Part shown: piece after piece, positions 11,917 through 21,333 of the stretch
How positions within the stretch are numbered: the first letter of the stretch is position 1
Layout of the letters: each line of letters begins with the position of its first letter
DNA from: an uncultured Pseudokineococcus sp.
Lineage (GTDB): Bacteria > Actinomycetota > Actinomycetes > Actinomycetales > Quadrisphaeraceae
Length of the DNA: 64,000 nucleotides
Assembly: GCF_947495735.1 (NCBI RefSeq)
Contig: NZ_CANMAA010000004.1
Location: forward strand, 281,368 to 345,367
Reading direction: 5' to 3'
Made by a program: the position numbers and the translations under genes
Notes under the pieces: model-generated
What the model was told of the DNA's origin: nothing
Databases searched by the model: none
Seen by the model: only the letters and a program-made list of their open reading frames with translations

Positions 11917-12996
11917 TCAGGCTCCCTCGCGCGCCAGCGAGGTCAGGCGGGACAGGGCCCGGTAGTACTTCTTGCGGTAGCCGCCCTCGAGCATCTCGCG
12001 GGTGAACAGGTTCGCCAGGCTCGCGCCGGAGACGGACAGCGGCAGGGAGCGGTCGTACATCCGGTCGGCCAGGACGACGGTGCGCAGGCCCACGTTCTGG
12101 TCGGTCAGCGGCTGCAGGTCGCGCCAGAAGACGTGGGTCACGCCGTCGAGCATCGCGCCGTAGCGGCTGGGGTGGACCTTCGCGAGGTGCTCGGTCAGGG
12201 CGCCGAAGTCGTCCAGGACAGCACCGCTGCCGGCGCGCTCGGCGCGGGCGACCAGCTCGTCGTCGGCCAGGGGGGCCGGCGGGTCGGGCAGGCCGCGGTG
12301 GCGGTAGTCCTCGCCCTCGATGCGCACGACCTCGAAGTTGTCCCCCACCGCCTGGATCTCGCGCATGAAGTCGTCGGCGGCGAAGCGCCCCTCCCCGAGG
12401 GAGTCGGGCAGCGTGTTGGACGTCGCGGCCAGGCGCACGCCGGCGTCGACGAGCTCGCGCAGCAGCCGCGCCATGAGGACGGTGTCGCCCGGGTCGTCGA
12501 GCTCGAACTCGTCGATGGCCACGAGCGTCATGGACGACAGCGCCCGCACGGCCTCCTGGAAGCCGAGGGCCCCCACGAGGTTCGTGTACTCGACGAAGGT
12601 GCCGAAGGCCTTCGGGCCCGGCACCGCGTGCCACGTCGCCGCGAGCAGGTGGGTCTTGCCGACGCCGAACCCGCCGTCGAGGTAGACGCCGGGCGTGCCC
12701 TGCGGCTCGGCGGGGCGCCCGCGCAGCAGGCGGCGCAGGCCGCTCTCCTTCTCCCCGCGGGAGCCCTGGGCCCCCTGGACCCGCTCGGCGTGCCGCTCGA
12801 GCTCGGTGACCGCCTCGGCCTGCGAGGGCTCCGACGGCGAGGGCCGGTAGGAGGCGAAGGAGACGTCCGCGAAGCGCGGCGAGGGCACGAGCTCGGCCAC
12901 CAGCCGGTCCCGGCCCAGCTGGGGCGAGCGCCCCACCAGCGCACCGGGGCCGCGGCCCCGCCCGTCCGACCCGTCGCCCGTGCTCACCCTCACCAC
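11917..12996 (-). CDS. zapE: ZapE/AFG1-family AAA ATPase
   Basis: AFG1/ZapE-type ATPase, 359 residues, a cytoplasmic P-loop protein linked to cell division in proteobacteria and to mitochondrial protein quality control. Walker A is [11 protein letters not shown] and Walker B is [11 protein letters not shown]. The family motif AATSNTLPD and sensor region follow. The C-terminal [15 protein letters not shown] is characteristic. The GTG at 12996 is favoured because TAGGGT (13005-13010) lies 8 nt upstream; GTGs at 12993 and 12987 are alternatives. It diverges from the sulfurtransferase gene. Next to SufE and rhodanese it may act in Fe-S or protein maintenance (inference). Confidence 0.9.
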   Translation of the reverse strand: MVRVSTGDGSDGRGRGPGALVGRSPQLGRDRLVAELVPSPRFADVSFASYRPSPSEPSQAEAVTELERHAERVQGAQGSRGEKESGLRRLLRGRPAEPQGTPGVYLDGGFGVGKTHLLAATWHAVPGPKAFGTFVEYTNLVGALGFQEAVRALSSMTLVAIDEFELDDPGDTVLMARLLRELVDAGVRLAATSNTLPDSLGEGRFAADDFMREIQAVGDNFEVVRIEGEDYRHRGLPDPPAPLADDELVARAERAGSGAVLDDFGALTEHLAKVHPSRYGAMLDGVTHVFWRDLQPLTDQNVGLRTVVLADRMYDRSLPLSVSGASLANLFTREMLEGGYRKKYYRALSRLTSLAREGA

Positions 12997-13004
12997 GGTT
13001 CGCG

Positions 13005-13010
13005 ACCCTA
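13005..13010 (-). promoter_or_regulatory. -10 hexamer TAGGGT for zapE (leaderless)
   Basis: TAGGGT ends 8 nt before the GTG at 12996, the same geometry as upstream of yihY and other genes here. Confidence 0.55.
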
Positions 13011-13276
13011 TGCCGGGGACCGCCGCGCGGCCGGTCGGCGTGCGGCTCCCCGGGAGTGCGCACGGCGCCGGGCCGGCCCCGGGAGCCCGCCCGAGCCCGT
13101 CCGCAGCGTGGGCGCTGGTGCAGCGCAGGGCCCCGTGCGGGAAGATCCGCCCGATGGCGGGGTGTTGCCCCGACAGCACCGCAGTGACGGACCGCGCGGG
13201 CCCGCGGCGACGAGCAGACGCCCGCCCGCGCCGGTCCAGCCCGAGACAACGACTCGAGCGACCCCGAGGAGAACAC

Positions 13277-14185
13277 GTGCCCGTCCCCACCGACCCGAGC
13301 CCCGCCCTGGCCGACTACGCCCACCCCGAGCGCCTCGTCACGACCCAGTGGCTCGCCGACAACCTCGGCGCCGAGGGCCTCGTGGTGGTGGAGTCCGACG
13401 AGGACGTGCTGCTGTACGAGACCGGGCACATCCCCGGCTCCGTGAAGATCGACTGGCACACCGACCTCAACGACCCCGTCACGCGCGACTACGTCGACGG
13501 CGAGGGCTTCGCCCAGCTCATGGCGGCCAAGGGCATCAGCCGCGACTCGACCGTCGTCATCTACGGCGACAAGTCGAACTGGTGGGCGGCCTACGCGCTG
13601 TGGGTGTTCACCCTCTTCGGCCACGAGGACGTCCGGCTGCTCGACGGCGGCCGCGCCGCCTGGCTCGCCGAGGAGCGCGAGACGACGACCGACGCCCCCT
13701 CCCCCGCCGCCACCGACTACCCGGTGGTCGAGCGCCGCGACGAGGAGATCCGCGCCTTCGCCTCCGACGTGCTCGGCCACCTGGGCAACGGTCCGCTCAT
13801 CGACGTCCGCTCGGCCGAGGAGTACACCGGCGCGCGCACGCACATGCCGGCCTACCCCGAGGAGGGGGCGCTGCGCGGCGGGCACATCCCCACCGCCGAG
13901 TCCGTGCCGTGGGCTCGCGCCGCGGCCGAGGACGGCCGCTTCAAGGGCCGCGCCGAGCTCGAGGCCATCTACTCCGGCGAGAAGGGCCTGCAGCCCGGCG
14001 ACGACGTCATCGCCTACTGCCGCATCGGCGAGCGCTCCTCGCACACGTGGTTCGTGCTGACCCACCTGCTGGGCTACGACAAGGTGCGCAACTACGACGG
14101 CTCGTGGACCGAGTGGGGCAACGCCGTGCGCGTCCCCATCGCCACGGGCACCGAGCCGGGCGACGCCCCGGCTCGCCGCGCGTGA
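13277..14185 (+). CDS. sseA: Thiosulfate/3-mercaptopyruvate sulfurtransferase (two-domain rhodanese)
   Basis: Rhodanese of 302 residues that moves sulfane sulfur to thiophilic acceptors. The inactive N-terminal rhodanese domain (about 20-140) has [14 protein letters not shown]. The C-terminal domain (about 160-290) has [10 protein letters not shown] and the active loop CRIGERSS with catalytic Cys248. The GTG at 13277 follows CCGAGGAGAACAC, a good ribosome site; the frame upstream is open but low complexity. The stop overlaps the sufE start as GTGA. Pairing with SufE suggests sulfur delivery to Fe-S assembly. Confidence 0.92.
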   Translation: MPVPTDPSPALADYAHPERLVTTQWLADNLGAEGLVVVESDEDVLLYETGHIPGSVKIDWHTDLNDPVTRDYVDGEGFAQLMAAKGISRDSTVVIYGDKSNWWAAYALWVFTLFGHEDVRLLDGGRAAWLAEERETTTDAPSPAATDYPVVERRDEEIRAFASDVLGHLGNGPLIDVRSAEEYTGARTHMPAYPEEGALRGGHIPTAESVPWARAAAEDGRFKGRAELEAIYSGEKGLQPGDDVIAYCRIGERSSHTWFVLTHLLGYDKVRNYDGSWTEWGNAVRVPIATGTEPGDAPARRA

Positions 14186-14667
14186 GCGCCGCCACCGCGG
14201 GTCCCGCGGCCGGCCAGGGGGGCCCGACCGAGGGCCTCCCCCCGGCGCTGGCCGAGATCGTCGAGGACTTCCACGCCGTCAGCGAGCCCGAGCGGCTGCA
14301 GCTGCTGCTGGACTTCAGCCGCGGCCTGCCGGCCCTGCCGCCGCGGTACGCCGACCACCCGGAGCTGCTCGAGCCGGTGCCGGAGTGCCAGTCGCCGATC
14401 TTCCTGCTCACCGAGGTGGACGACGACGCCGACCGGACCGTGCGCCTGTTCTTCTCGGCCCCGCCCGAGGCACCGACGACCCGCGGGTTCGCCGGCATCC
14501 TCGCCGAGGGCCTCGACGGGCTGCCCGCCGCCCAGGTGCTCGACGTCCCCGGTGACGTCTGCTCCCGCCTCGGCCTGGACCGCGCCGTCAGCCCGCTGCG
14601 GCTGCGCGGCATGACCGGGATGCTCGGGCGCATCCAGCGCCAGGTCCGCGAGAGCACCGCGGCCTGA
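14182..14667 (+). CDS. sufE: SufE family sulfur acceptor protein
   Basis: SufE-like protein, 161 residues, an acceptor of persulfide sulfur. It shows the family features: an N-terminal helix ([25 protein letters not shown]), the Cys loop [10 protein letters not shown] with the sulfur-accepting Cys, and a C-terminal [14 protein letters not shown]. The GTG start is embedded in the stop of the upstream rhodanese gene, so expression is coupled. The pair is common in actinobacteria and probably passes rhodanese sulfur onwards. Confidence 0.92.
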   Translation: MSAATAGPAAGQGGPTEGLPPALAEIVEDFHAVSEPERLQLLLDFSRGLPALPPRYADHPELLEPVPECQSPIFLLTEVDDDADRTVRLFFSAPPEAPTTRGFAGILAEGLDGLPAAQVLDVPGDVCSRLGLDRAVSPLRLRGMTGMLGRIQRQVRESTAA

Positions 14668-14681
14668 GCACCACCGCTCCC

Positions 14682-15581
14682 GTGAGTCTCCGGCTCCTGC
14701 ACCCCCCGTCGCTCGGTGCCCCTCGTCTCGTCGAGGGCCCGGCGCCGGGGGGTGCCGGTGCGTCGGGGGGTGCCGGTGCGTCGGGGGGTGCCGGTGCGTC
14801 GGGGGGTGCCGGTGCGTCGGGGCCCCGCTCGTCGGACTCCCAGGACGACCTCGCCGACCTCTACGCGCACGCGCTGCCCTCCCCCGGCCGCGCCGCCCGG
14901 GTGCGGGCCAACCTCGTGACGACGCTCGACGGCGCCGCCGCAGGGGCGGACGGGTCCAGCCGCTCGATCTCGGGGGCGACCGACCTGCGCGTGCTGGTGC
15001 TCCTGCGTTCGCTCGCCGACGTCGTCCTCGTCGGGGCCGGCACCGCCCGCTCCGAGGGCTACGGGCCCCTGCGGGTGCGCGCGTCCCTGGCCGCCCGGCG
15101 GGCCGCCCTGGGCCAGGCCCCGGCACCCGCGCTCGCCGTCGTGACGCGGTCCGGTCGGCTGCCTGGCAACCTGCTCGCCGCGGCGAGCGGTGACCGCAGA
15201 GGCGCGGCGCCCCGCGTGCTGGCCGTGACGTGCGCGGCCGCCGGGGACCCCGCGCTGGATCGGCTGCGCTCGGGTCTCGGCGACGACGCGGTGGTGGTGG
15301 CCGGGGACGAGCACGTGGACCTGGTCGAGGCCGTCGACGAGCTCGCCCACCGCGGGCTGCACCGCGTGCTCTGCGAGGGCGGGCCCGCGCTGCTGCGGGA
15401 CGTCGTGGCGGCCGGCCTGCTCGACGAGCTGTGCCTGACGACCTCACCGCTCCTCGTCGCCGGGGACGGCCCACGCGCCCTCGTGGGCGAGGCGCTCGTC
15501 GAGCGGCTCGAGCTCGCGTCGCTGCTGCTGGCCGACGACGGGGGCGGCACGCTGCTGGGGCGCTGGACCGTCCGTCGCTGA
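14682..15581 (+). CDS. RibD C-terminal-type (pyrimidine/dihydrofolate) reductase family protein
   Basis: NADPH-dependent reductase-like protein of 299 residues with the RibD C-terminal/DHFR-like fold. The core starts at RVRANLVTTLDGAAAGADG (substrate-loop pattern) and has LRVLVLLRSLADVVLVGAGTARSEGYGP and the nucleotide-binding LCEGGPALLRDVVAAGLLDEL. There is no deaminase domain, so riboflavin-pathway use is uncertain; such proteins are often just called pyrimidine reductase family. An unusual GAGASG repeat (about residues 25-47) sits before the core. The GTG lies 14 nt after sufE and may share its operon. The exact substrate is unknown. Confidence 0.82.
   Translation: MSLRLLHPPSLGAPRLVEGPAPGGAGASGGAGASGGAGASGGAGASGPRSSDSQDDLADLYAHALPSPGRAARVRANLVTTLDGAAAGADGSSRSISGATDLRVLVLLRSLADVVLVGAGTARSEGYGPLRVRASLAARRAALGQAPAPALAVVTRSGRLPGNLLAAASGDRRGAAPRVLAVTCAAAGDPALDRLRSGLGDDAVVVAGDEHVDLVEAVDELAHRGLHRVLCEGGPALLRDVVAAGLLDELCLTTSPLLVAGDGPRALVGEALVERLELASLLLADDGGGTLLGRWTVRR
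14752..14823 (+). repeat. 18-bp tandem repeat (four copies) in the reductase N-terminus
   Basis: Four essentially perfect copies of GGTGCCGGTGCGTCGGGG encode (GAGASG)4. Perfect DNA identity indicates recent slippage expansion. Confidence 0.9.
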
Positions 15582-15633
15582 GGCCGGGAGGCTGCCCGAG
15601 GCCGACCGCCGAACCTCGTCCAGGTCGTGGTGC

Positions 15634-15665
15634 CACTTCGGGTCATCTTTCTCTAGTCCGAAGTG
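15634..15665. repeat. Short inverted repeat with AT-rich loop before the HNH gene
   Basis: Arms CACTTCGG (15634-15641) and CCGAAGTG (15658-15665) enclose a T-rich loop that is unusual for this genome. It could be a regulatory site or a scar; function unknown. Confidence 0.35.
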
Positions 15666-15736
15666 ACCGCAGCATCGTCGCAGGTCAGAGGCCTGCGGCT
15701 CGTTCCCCGACGCACGGCGGCGTCGGTGGTCGCGCC

Positions 15737-15742
15737 TAGCGT
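15737..15742 (+). promoter_or_regulatory. -10 hexamer TAGCGT for the DUF222/HNH gene (leaderless)
   Basis: TAGCGT ends 7 nt before the ATG at 15750 and supports that start over the GTG at 15663. Confidence 0.55.
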
Positions 15743-15749
15743 CAGCTCC

Positions 15750-17156
15750 ATGACCACCGGCGGGCCGAGCGGCGAGGAGCCGTTCGGCGCGCCCGATCCC
15801 AGCCCGCGGCCGGACGCCGCGACGGGTCCTCAGGAGGAAGCCGCCGGACCTGTCGACGGAGCCCTGACCGCGCTGACCACGGCCCTGGACGCGCTGCTGA
15901 CCGCCGAGGTGTGGCGCTGCACCGACGCCCAGGTCCGGGCCGCCGTCATCGACCTCGAGCGCCAGGCCGCCCGCCTGGACGCCGCTCGGCTCCGTGTCCT
16001 CGGTCATGCCGACGAGCGCCGCGTGGGCCTGGCCTCCGGGGCGCCGTCGACCGCGGACTGGCTCGTCGGGGCCACCACCACCCGCGCCGAGCACGCCCGC
16101 AAGCGCGTCGACCTGGCCGTCGCCCTGGACACCGACCTGACCGCGACCGGGAGGGCCCTCGCCGCCGGCGACATCACCGGCGACCAGGCCGGCGTCATCT
16201 CCACCACCATGGGCCGCCTCCACCCCGACCTCGACGCCGCCACCCGCGCCGACGCGCAGGCCTTCCTGCTCGAGCAGGCAGCGCACCTGGACCCCCGGCG
16301 CCTCGCCAGGGTCGGACGCCACCTCACCGCCCGGCTCGACGTGCGCGCCGACGACGACCTCGCCCGCACCGAGGCCCGCCAGACCAGCCAGCGCCAGGTC
16401 CGGTGCACCCAGACCGACGACGGCACCTGGCTGCTCTCCGGCGTCCTCGACCCCACCGGCGGGGCGACGCTCATGGCCGCCCTCGAACCCCTCGCCGCAC
16501 CACGGCCCGCCTCCGACGGGACGCCGGACGCGCGCTCCCATCCCCGGCGCCTCGCCGACGCCCTCGTGCAGGTCGCCGACGCCCACCTGTCCGGACGCAC
16601 CGGCACCGGCTCCAGCAGGCCCCGCCTGCTCGTCACCGTGCCCCTCACCACGCTCCTGGACCCCGGCGCCCCGGGTGCCGCACCCGGCTTCCTGCCCGGC
16701 GGCCACCCCGTCTCCGGGGAGCAGACGGCGATGCTCGCCTGCGACGCCCAGCTCGTCCCCGTCCTGCTCACCGCCGAGAACCAGCCCCTCGACGTCGGAC
16801 GCTCCGTCTACTCCTGGCCCGACAAGATCCGCACCGCCATCAAGCTCCGCGACCAGACCTGCACCTACGGCACCTGCACCCGACCCGCGGACTGGTGCCA
16901 CATCCACCACGTCACCGAGTACTCCCGCGGGGGCGCCACCTCAGAGCGCAACGGCGCCTGCCTGTGCGCCCACCACCACCGCCTCGTCCACCGCCAGCGC
17001 TGGAGAGGAGAGCTCCGCGGCACCCAGGTCATCTGGCACCCACCCGACAGCACCGACCCCCACGTCCCCCCACCCCCTTGGGCACCAGCCCTCGACCGCA
17101 TCGTCGGCGCCTGGCGCCAGCGCCGACGGTCGTGCTCGTCGCCGGAGCCCCGTTGA
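15750..17156 (+). CDS. DUF222 / HNH endonuclease domain protein (13E12-repeat type)
   Basis: Protein of 468 residues with an N-terminal DUF222 region (about 35-330; AARLDAARLRVLGHADER, LTATGRALAAGDITGDQAGVI) and a C-terminal HNH nuclease domain with CTYGTC, CHIHHVTEYSRGG and CLCAHHHRLVH, which supply the metal ligands and zinc Cys pairs. The family is multi-copy and expanded in actinobacteria (mycobacterial 13E12 family). It is often accessory and of unknown biological role, with possible mobile-intron or self-spread behaviour. The ATG follows a leaderless-type promoter. It ends convergent with a hydrolase gene across a cruciform-like terminator. Confidence 0.88.
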   Translation: MTTGGPSGEEPFGAPDPSPRPDAATGPQEEAAGPVDGALTALTTALDALLTAEVWRCTDAQVRAAVIDLERQAARLDAARLRVLGHADERRVGLASGAPSTADWLVGATTTRAEHARKRVDLAVALDTDLTATGRALAAGDITGDQAGVISTTMGRLHPDLDAATRADAQAFLLEQAAHLDPRRLARVGRHLTARLDVRADDDLARTEARQTSQRQVRCTQTDDGTWLLSGVLDPTGGATLMAALEPLAAPRPASDGTPDARSHPRRLADALVQVADAHLSGRTGTGSSRPRLLVTVPLTTLLDPGAPGAAPGFLPGGHPVSGEQTAMLACDAQLVPVLLTAENQPLDVGRSVYSWPDKIRTAIKLRDQTCTYGTCTRPADWCHIHHVTEYSRGGATSERNGACLCAHHHRLVHRQRWRGELRGTQVIWHPPDSTDPHVPPPPWAPALDRIVGAWRQRRRSCSSPEPR

Positions 17157-17202
17157 GCTCGATCGCCAACCGTGTGGGCGCGCTTCCCTGCGTCGCGCCG
17201 CT

Positions 17203-17244
17203 GCGGTGGCACGCGAGTCGGCTTGCCGACCTGTGTGCCACCGC
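17203..17244. terminator. Two-part hairpin between convergent HNH and hydrolase genes
   Basis: An outer 10-bp stem (17203-17212 with 17235-17244) encloses an inner GTCGG/CCGAC stem with a CTTG loop (17217-17230). Convergent position favours bidirectional termination. Confidence 0.6.
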
Positions 17245-17336
17245 GGGAGCAGCCCACCGCCGACGAGCGTGGGCGTCGAGGGCTCTGCGCCAGACCGCCG
17301 CCCGCGCCGGCGTCCCCTGCAGCCGCCGTCGACGCC

Positions 17337-18758
17337 TCAGAGGTGCTCGAGGAGGAAGCGGGCGACCTCGCGCTCCCAGCGGTCGGGGTCGGTGTTCCAC
17401 TCCTTGGTGTGCTGGGCGCCGGGGAAGTCCCGGAAGACGACCAGGTCCGGTCGGGCGGCTGCCAGCCGCCGCGACGGGCCGATGGGGACGACGTCGTCCT
17501 CCCCCGCGTGCAGGAGCAGCGCCGGCAGGTGCAGCTCGTCGGCGCGCACGACCCAGTCCAGGCGCGTGATGTCGATCGGCGCGCTGACGCCCAGCAGGGC
17601 CCGCGCCTCGGGGCGCGCCAGCATGGCGATGCCGAGCCTGAGAGCCAGCTGCGGCAGCCGGTTCTGGCGCGCGGCGTGCTCGAGGACGTCGCGCCAGTCC
17701 ACGACCGGCGAGTCCAGGACCAGGGCCCGGACGCGGTCGGCCGTCCAGGAGCGCGTGGCCAGCTGCAGGACGATCGCACCGCCCATGGACCACCCGACGA
17801 GGACGACCTCGCGGGCGCCGTGGTCGAGCGCGTGCAGGACGGCTGCCTCGACGTCGAGCCACTCGGTGTCCCCGAGGCCGTAGTGGCTCGCCGCCTCGAC
17901 GGGGGCGTCGGCGTCGTTGCGGTAGGCCGGCACCAGGCACGAGAGCCCGAGGCGGTGCAGGAGCGGGACGGCGCGCAGGCACTCCTCGCGGGTCGCCCCG
18001 CGGCCGTGCACGAGCACCGCCCACACCTCGGCGCCTGCCGGCTGGTCGTCCGCGGTGGCCGAGCCGTCCTCCGCGCCCGTGGCCCGAGCCCGCTGCGCCG
18101 GCACGAACCAGGCAGGGAGCCCACCCAGGGGTGTGGGCACGAGGACGTCCTCGTGCGGCAGGCCCAGCGCCGCGGTGGGGTCGCCGACGTGCACGACACC
18201 GCTCCAGCGCGCCGGCCCCGGCGCGATCCCGCCGTCGGGGACGGAAAGGAGCTGCCGCACGACGGCGCCGTCCTCCTCGCGGACGACGTCGCCGACCTGG
18301 GCGGACCGACGTCCGCCGTCCAGCAGGAGCACGTAGCGGCCGCGGGCGCGCGTCTGGGCGTCGGCCGTCACGGTGATCACGGGCCCGTCGGGCCCCGTGC
18401 CGTCCGCGTCGACGGCCAGCACGCGCACGTCGTCGGGGCGCTCGTGGACGGGCGTCACCACGCGCCGGACGAAGAAGGCCGCCAGGCCGGACATCCCGGC
18501 CGCAGCCAGCGACGTCGCCGCGACTGCCCCGGCGCCCGACCAGGCGGCGACGCGCGCCGCCGTGCGAGCGCGCCGACGCGCGACCGGCCCGACCGGCAGG
18601 TGGCGGCGCACCGTGCCCAGACCGCGTCGGAGGGCTGCGGCGCCGGCTGCTGCTCGGACCGCCGCCTCGGCCGCCGTCGCGCGTGCGGGACCCTGGTCCG
18701 TCACCCCGCCGCCGGCGGTGGTCGCCCCGCCACCGGTCGTCACCTCGTCCTTGCTCAT
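17337..18758 (-). CDS. Membrane-anchored alpha/beta hydrolase
   Basis: Protein of 473 residues: an Ala-rich N-terminus, one hydrophobic segment (AWSGAGAVAATSLAAAGMSGLAAFF, about 70-95), a beta-rich middle region and a C-terminal alpha/beta-hydrolase domain from about 235. The hydrolase has VLVHGRGATREE, the nucleophile elbow GWSMGG, an acidic LHAGEDDVVP and a His in AQHTKEW, a plausible Ser-Asp-His triad. Similar actinobacterial proteins are annotated as alpha/beta hydrolases or peptidase-like; substrate unknown. The ATG overlaps the stop of the DoxX gene upstream (ATGA, 18755-18758), so the pair is co-translated. Confidence 0.85.
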   Translation of the reverse strand: MSKDEVTTGGGATTAGGGVTDQGPARATAAEAAVRAAAGAAALRRGLGTVRRHLPVGPVARRRARTAARVAAWSGAGAVAATSLAAAGMSGLAAFFVRRVVTPVHERPDDVRVLAVDADGTGPDGPVITVTADAQTRARGRYVLLLDGGRRSAQVGDVVREEDGAVVRQLLSVPDGGIAPGPARWSGVVHVGDPTAALGLPHEDVLVPTPLGGLPAWFVPAQRARATGAEDGSATADDQPAGAEVWAVLVHGRGATREECLRAVPLLHRLGLSCLVPAYRNDADAPVEAASHYGLGDTEWLDVEAAVLHALDHGAREVVLVGWSMGGAIVLQLATRSWTADRVRALVLDSPVVDWRDVLEHAARQNRLPQLALRLGIAMLARPEARALLGVSAPIDITRLDWVVRADELHLPALLLHAGEDDVVPIGPSRRLAAARPDLVVFRDFPGAQHTKEWNTDPDRWEREVARFLLEHL

Positions 18759-19204
18759 CGGGGCCCCCGCGCGACGGCAACGGCGCTGGCCACCATGGGC
18801 ACCTGCAGCGGGACGCGGATGAGGGTCACGACCTGGCGCGTCAGGGAGGCCCGGGGCGAGCGGAGCGCCCGCTGAGCCATGGAGATGTTCGCCGGCCAGA
18901 CGGCGAGCAGCATGGCGGCGGACAGCGCTCCCCCGAGCCGGCGCGTGGCGGGCGCGGCGAGGGCTGCGGCGCACACGAGCTCGGCGACCCCGGACAGCAG
19001 GGTCCACGGGCGGGGAGCGCCGAGCGCGCGCGGCACGACGGCGTCGAAGATCGCCGGCCGCACGAGGTGCAGCACCCCGGTGCCTGCGAAGGAGACCGCC
19101 ATCGTCCTCGCCGCCGCGTCGGCACCCGTGCGTCCGCGGCGGCGAGCGGCCGGCGGGCGACCGCGGGAGCCCGGCACCGCGGCGTGTCCTCGACGTCGAG
19201 CCAT
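18755..19204 (-). CDS. DoxX-like small membrane protein
   Basis: Protein of 149 residues with about four hydrophobic segments (VSFAGTGVLHLVRPAIFDAVVP, WTLLSGVAELVCAAALAA, LSAAMLLAVWPANISMAQ, VPLQVPMVASAVAVA), the DoxX/MauE-like layout with the family-like LRSPRASLTRQ loop. Function in this family is poorly defined (redox or quinone-linked in some members). The ATG at 19204 is chosen because CAGGAT lies 6 nt upstream (19211-19216). It diverges from the DNA ligase gene, whose own CAGGAT promoter is only 55 bp away. Confidence 0.8.
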   Translation of the reverse strand: MARRRGHAAVPGSRGRPPAARRRGRTGADAAARTMAVSFAGTGVLHLVRPAIFDAVVPRALGAPRPWTLLSGVAELVCAAALAAPATRRLGGALSAAMLLAVWPANISMAQRALRSPRASLTRQVVTLIRVPLQVPMVASAVAVARGPR

Positions 19205-19284
19205 GGCGGCATCCTGCCCGCCCGCGGCGCGCTCTGCGGCCCGGGGCGGGCGGGAGTCGGCGCGGGAGGTGCAGGATCGGCAGC

Positions 19285-20538
19285 GTGCCCCCTCCTCCGG
19301 CCCGCCGCGACGCCCCCGACCCCGGACCGGCTGGCGCCGGAGCGACAGGACCCGCGGCGGTCGGGCCGGCGACGACCGACCCGGCGACCCCGGACCCCGC
19401 GACACCGGACCCGTCGATCCCAGCGGCTGCTCCCACCCCGGCCACCCCGGCCGAGCGCCTGCGCCTGCCGGTGCTGCCCCCGGTCGACCCCATGCTGGCG
19501 CGCGCCGCGCAGGCCGTCCCCGAGCCCGACTCCACCCCGGGCAGCCTGTGGTTCGAGCCGAAGTGGGACGGCTTCCGCTGCATCGTCTTCTACGACGGGA
19601 CCGCTGCGGGCGGCCCGGCCGTCGAGCTCGGCAGCCGCGGGGGCAAGCCGCTGACGCGCTACTTCCCCGAGGTCGTCGCCGAGCTGGAGCGCCAGCTCGG
19701 CGACGCCCGCTGCGTCGTGGACGGCGAGGTCGTCGTGCGGCGCGGCGAGCCCGGGGCCGAGCGCCTGGACTGGGACGCGCTGTCCCAGCGCATCCATCCG
19801 GCGGCCTCCCGCGTGCGGACGCTGGCCCGGGAGACGCCCGCCTCCTTCGTCGCCTTCGACCTGCTCGCCGAGGGCGACGAGGACCTCATGCCCGCCCCCG
19901 CGGAGGAGCGGCGCCGACGGCTCGAGGCGCTGTGGGGCGGCCTCGAGGCGCCCCTGCACCTGACACAGCTCACCCAGGACCCCGATCTCGCCCGGCGGTG
20001 GCTCGCCGACTTCGAAGGAGCCGGGCTCGACGGCGTCGTCGCCAAGCCGGCCGCGGCCCGCTACGAGCCGGGCAAGCGCGTCATGACGAAGGTCAAGCAC
20101 GCGCGCACGGCCGACGTCGTGGTCGTCGGATACCGGGTCCACAAGAGCGGGGAGGGCGTCGGCTCGCTGCTCCTGGGCTTGCGCCAGCCCGGCGAGGACG
20201 GCTTCTCCCAGGTGGGCGGCGCCTCGGCGTTCACGGCCGCACGGCGCCGGGAGCTGGTGGAGGAGCTGGCTCCCCACGTCGAGCGGGACGCCGACGGCGA
20301 GCCGCTGCGCGGCGCCGGGGAGCGGAACCGCTTCTCCGCCAGCAAGGACGGCTCCTTCGTCGTCGTGCGTCCCGAGCTCGTGTGCGAGGTGGGCTTCGAC
20401 CAGCTGGAGAAGGGCCGGTTCCGCCACGTCGTGCGGTTCCTGCGCTGGCGGCCGGACCGCGAGCCGTCCTCGTGCACCACCGACCAGGTCGAGGTCCCCG
20501 CCGCCTACGACCTCGAGGCGGTGCTGTCCGGGGACTGA
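19285..20538 (+). CDS. ligC: ATP-dependent DNA ligase (LigC type)
   Basis: ATP-dependent DNA ligase of 417 residues, usually associated with repair rather than replication. After a ~65-residue Pro/Thr-rich extension (TDPATPDPAT repeat) come the adenylation motif EPKWDGFR with catalytic K93, motif III-like SFVAFDLLAEGDEDL, motif IV GLDGVVAKP and motif V MTKVKHARTADVVVVGY. An OB-fold region follows from about 275. There is no polymerase or nuclease domain, so it resembles stand-alone LigC more than LigD. The GTG start follows CAGGAT (19272-19277) by 7 nt. No Ku or LigD polymerase gene lies nearby. Confidence 0.93.
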   Translation: MPPPPARRDAPDPGPAGAGATGPAAVGPATTDPATPDPATPDPSIPAAAPTPATPAERLRLPVLPPVDPMLARAAQAVPEPDSTPGSLWFEPKWDGFRCIVFYDGTAAGGPAVELGSRGGKPLTRYFPEVVAELERQLGDARCVVDGEVVVRRGEPGAERLDWDALSQRIHPAASRVRTLARETPASFVAFDLLAEGDEDLMPAPAEERRRRLEALWGGLEAPLHLTQLTQDPDLARRWLADFEGAGLDGVVAKPAAARYEPGKRVMTKVKHARTADVVVVGYRVHKSGEGVGSLLLGLRQPGEDGFSQVGGASAFTAARRRELVEELAPHVERDADGEPLRGAGERNRFSASKDGSFVVVRPELVCEVGFDQLEKGRFRHVVRFLRWRPDREPSSCTTDQVEVPAAYDLEAVLSGD

Positions 20539-20656
20539 CCCGTCCCGGGGACCGGCCTGTCCCGGGCCCTCGCGGCTGCGCGCCCGAGCGGTCCCGGGCC
20601 CCCGCCGTCACGCACCCGAGCCGTTCCGGGCCCCGAATCGCCGCGCGGGGCTGGAC

Positions 20657-20662
20657 TAGCCT
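20657..20662 (+). promoter_or_regulatory. -10 hexamer TAGCCT (leaderless)
   Basis: TAGCCT ends 7 nt before the GTG at 20670. Confidence 0.5.
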
Positions 20663-20669
20663 TCCTGCC

Positions 20670-21197
20670 GTGCCCGACGACACCTCCCCCGCCGCCCCCG
20701 CCGACGCCGACGGCGACGTCCTCCTGCTCACCGAGGAGGCGCTCGACGAGGGCGACGCCGAGCGCATCGCGGCGGTCCACGAGGTGGAGGGCGTCCGGGC
20801 CGTCTACCGGGTGCTCGTGCCGGCCGACACCGAGCGCAACCTGCTCGCCGACGTCGTGGACCACCTGAGCCTCTTCGAGATGCGCGCCGCGCTCGACGCG
20901 CTGCGGGAGGGCCAGCCGGACGAGCGCGAGGCCCGCGCCGAGGCCGCGACCGCGCTCGAGCAGTCGCTCGCCGCGCTGCGCGCCGCCGGGTGCCGGGCTG
21001 ACGGCGAGGTCGTGCAGGACGACCCGCTGCCCGCCCTCGAGGCCGCCGTGGCCGCCGGCGGGGTGCGCGAGGTCGTCGTCGTGACCCGCCCCCACGCCGT
21101 GGAGGACACCTTCCACCGCGACTGGGCCTCCCGGGCCCGCGAGTCCCTCGGCCTGCCCGTCCTCCACGTCTACGGCGGGACGGCGCGGCTCGGCTGA
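20670..21197 (+). CDS. Conserved hypothetical protein, universal-stress-like fold
   Basis: Protein of 175 residues not assigned to a named family. It is acidic, with alternating beta/alpha stretches: GVRAVYRVLVPADTERN, a long helical segment (LFEMRAALDAL through ALEQSLAALRAAG), then GVREVVVVTRPHA and LGLPVLHVYGG. This alternation resembles nucleotide-binding universal stress proteins, but no ATP motif is certain. A leaderless promoter precedes the GTG, and a strong hairpin (21200-21228) ends the transcript, so it is a single-gene unit after the ligase. Confidence 0.7.
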   Translation: MPDDTSPAAPADADGDVLLLTEEALDEGDAERIAAVHEVEGVRAVYRVLVPADTERNLLADVVDHLSLFEMRAALDALREGQPDEREARAEAATALEQSLAALRAAGCRADGEVVQDDPLPALEAAVAAGGVREVVVVTRPHAVEDTFHRDWASRARESLGLPVLHVYGGTARLG

Positions 21198-21199
21198 CC

Positions 21200-21228
21200 G
21201 GACCGCGCTGCGTCCCGCAGCGCGGTCC
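21200..21228 (+). terminator. Hairpin terminator after the universal-stress-like gene
   Basis: A perfect 13-bp stem with a TCC loop starts 3 nt after the stop codon. Confidence 0.75.
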
Positions 21229-21333
21229 AGCCGACCGGGGCGAGGCCTGCCGTCCCGGGCGGCGACGCTCCCGGCCCGATCGGTCTCTCGAGCACGCCGC
21301 CGTCGACGAGCGGCGAGCGCGCGGCGCCCCGGC

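Noticed and set aside
15663..15749. Upstream GTG start extending the DUF222/HNH protein by 29 residues
   Set aside because: It would include the TAGCGT promoter inside the coding region and adds no family sequence.
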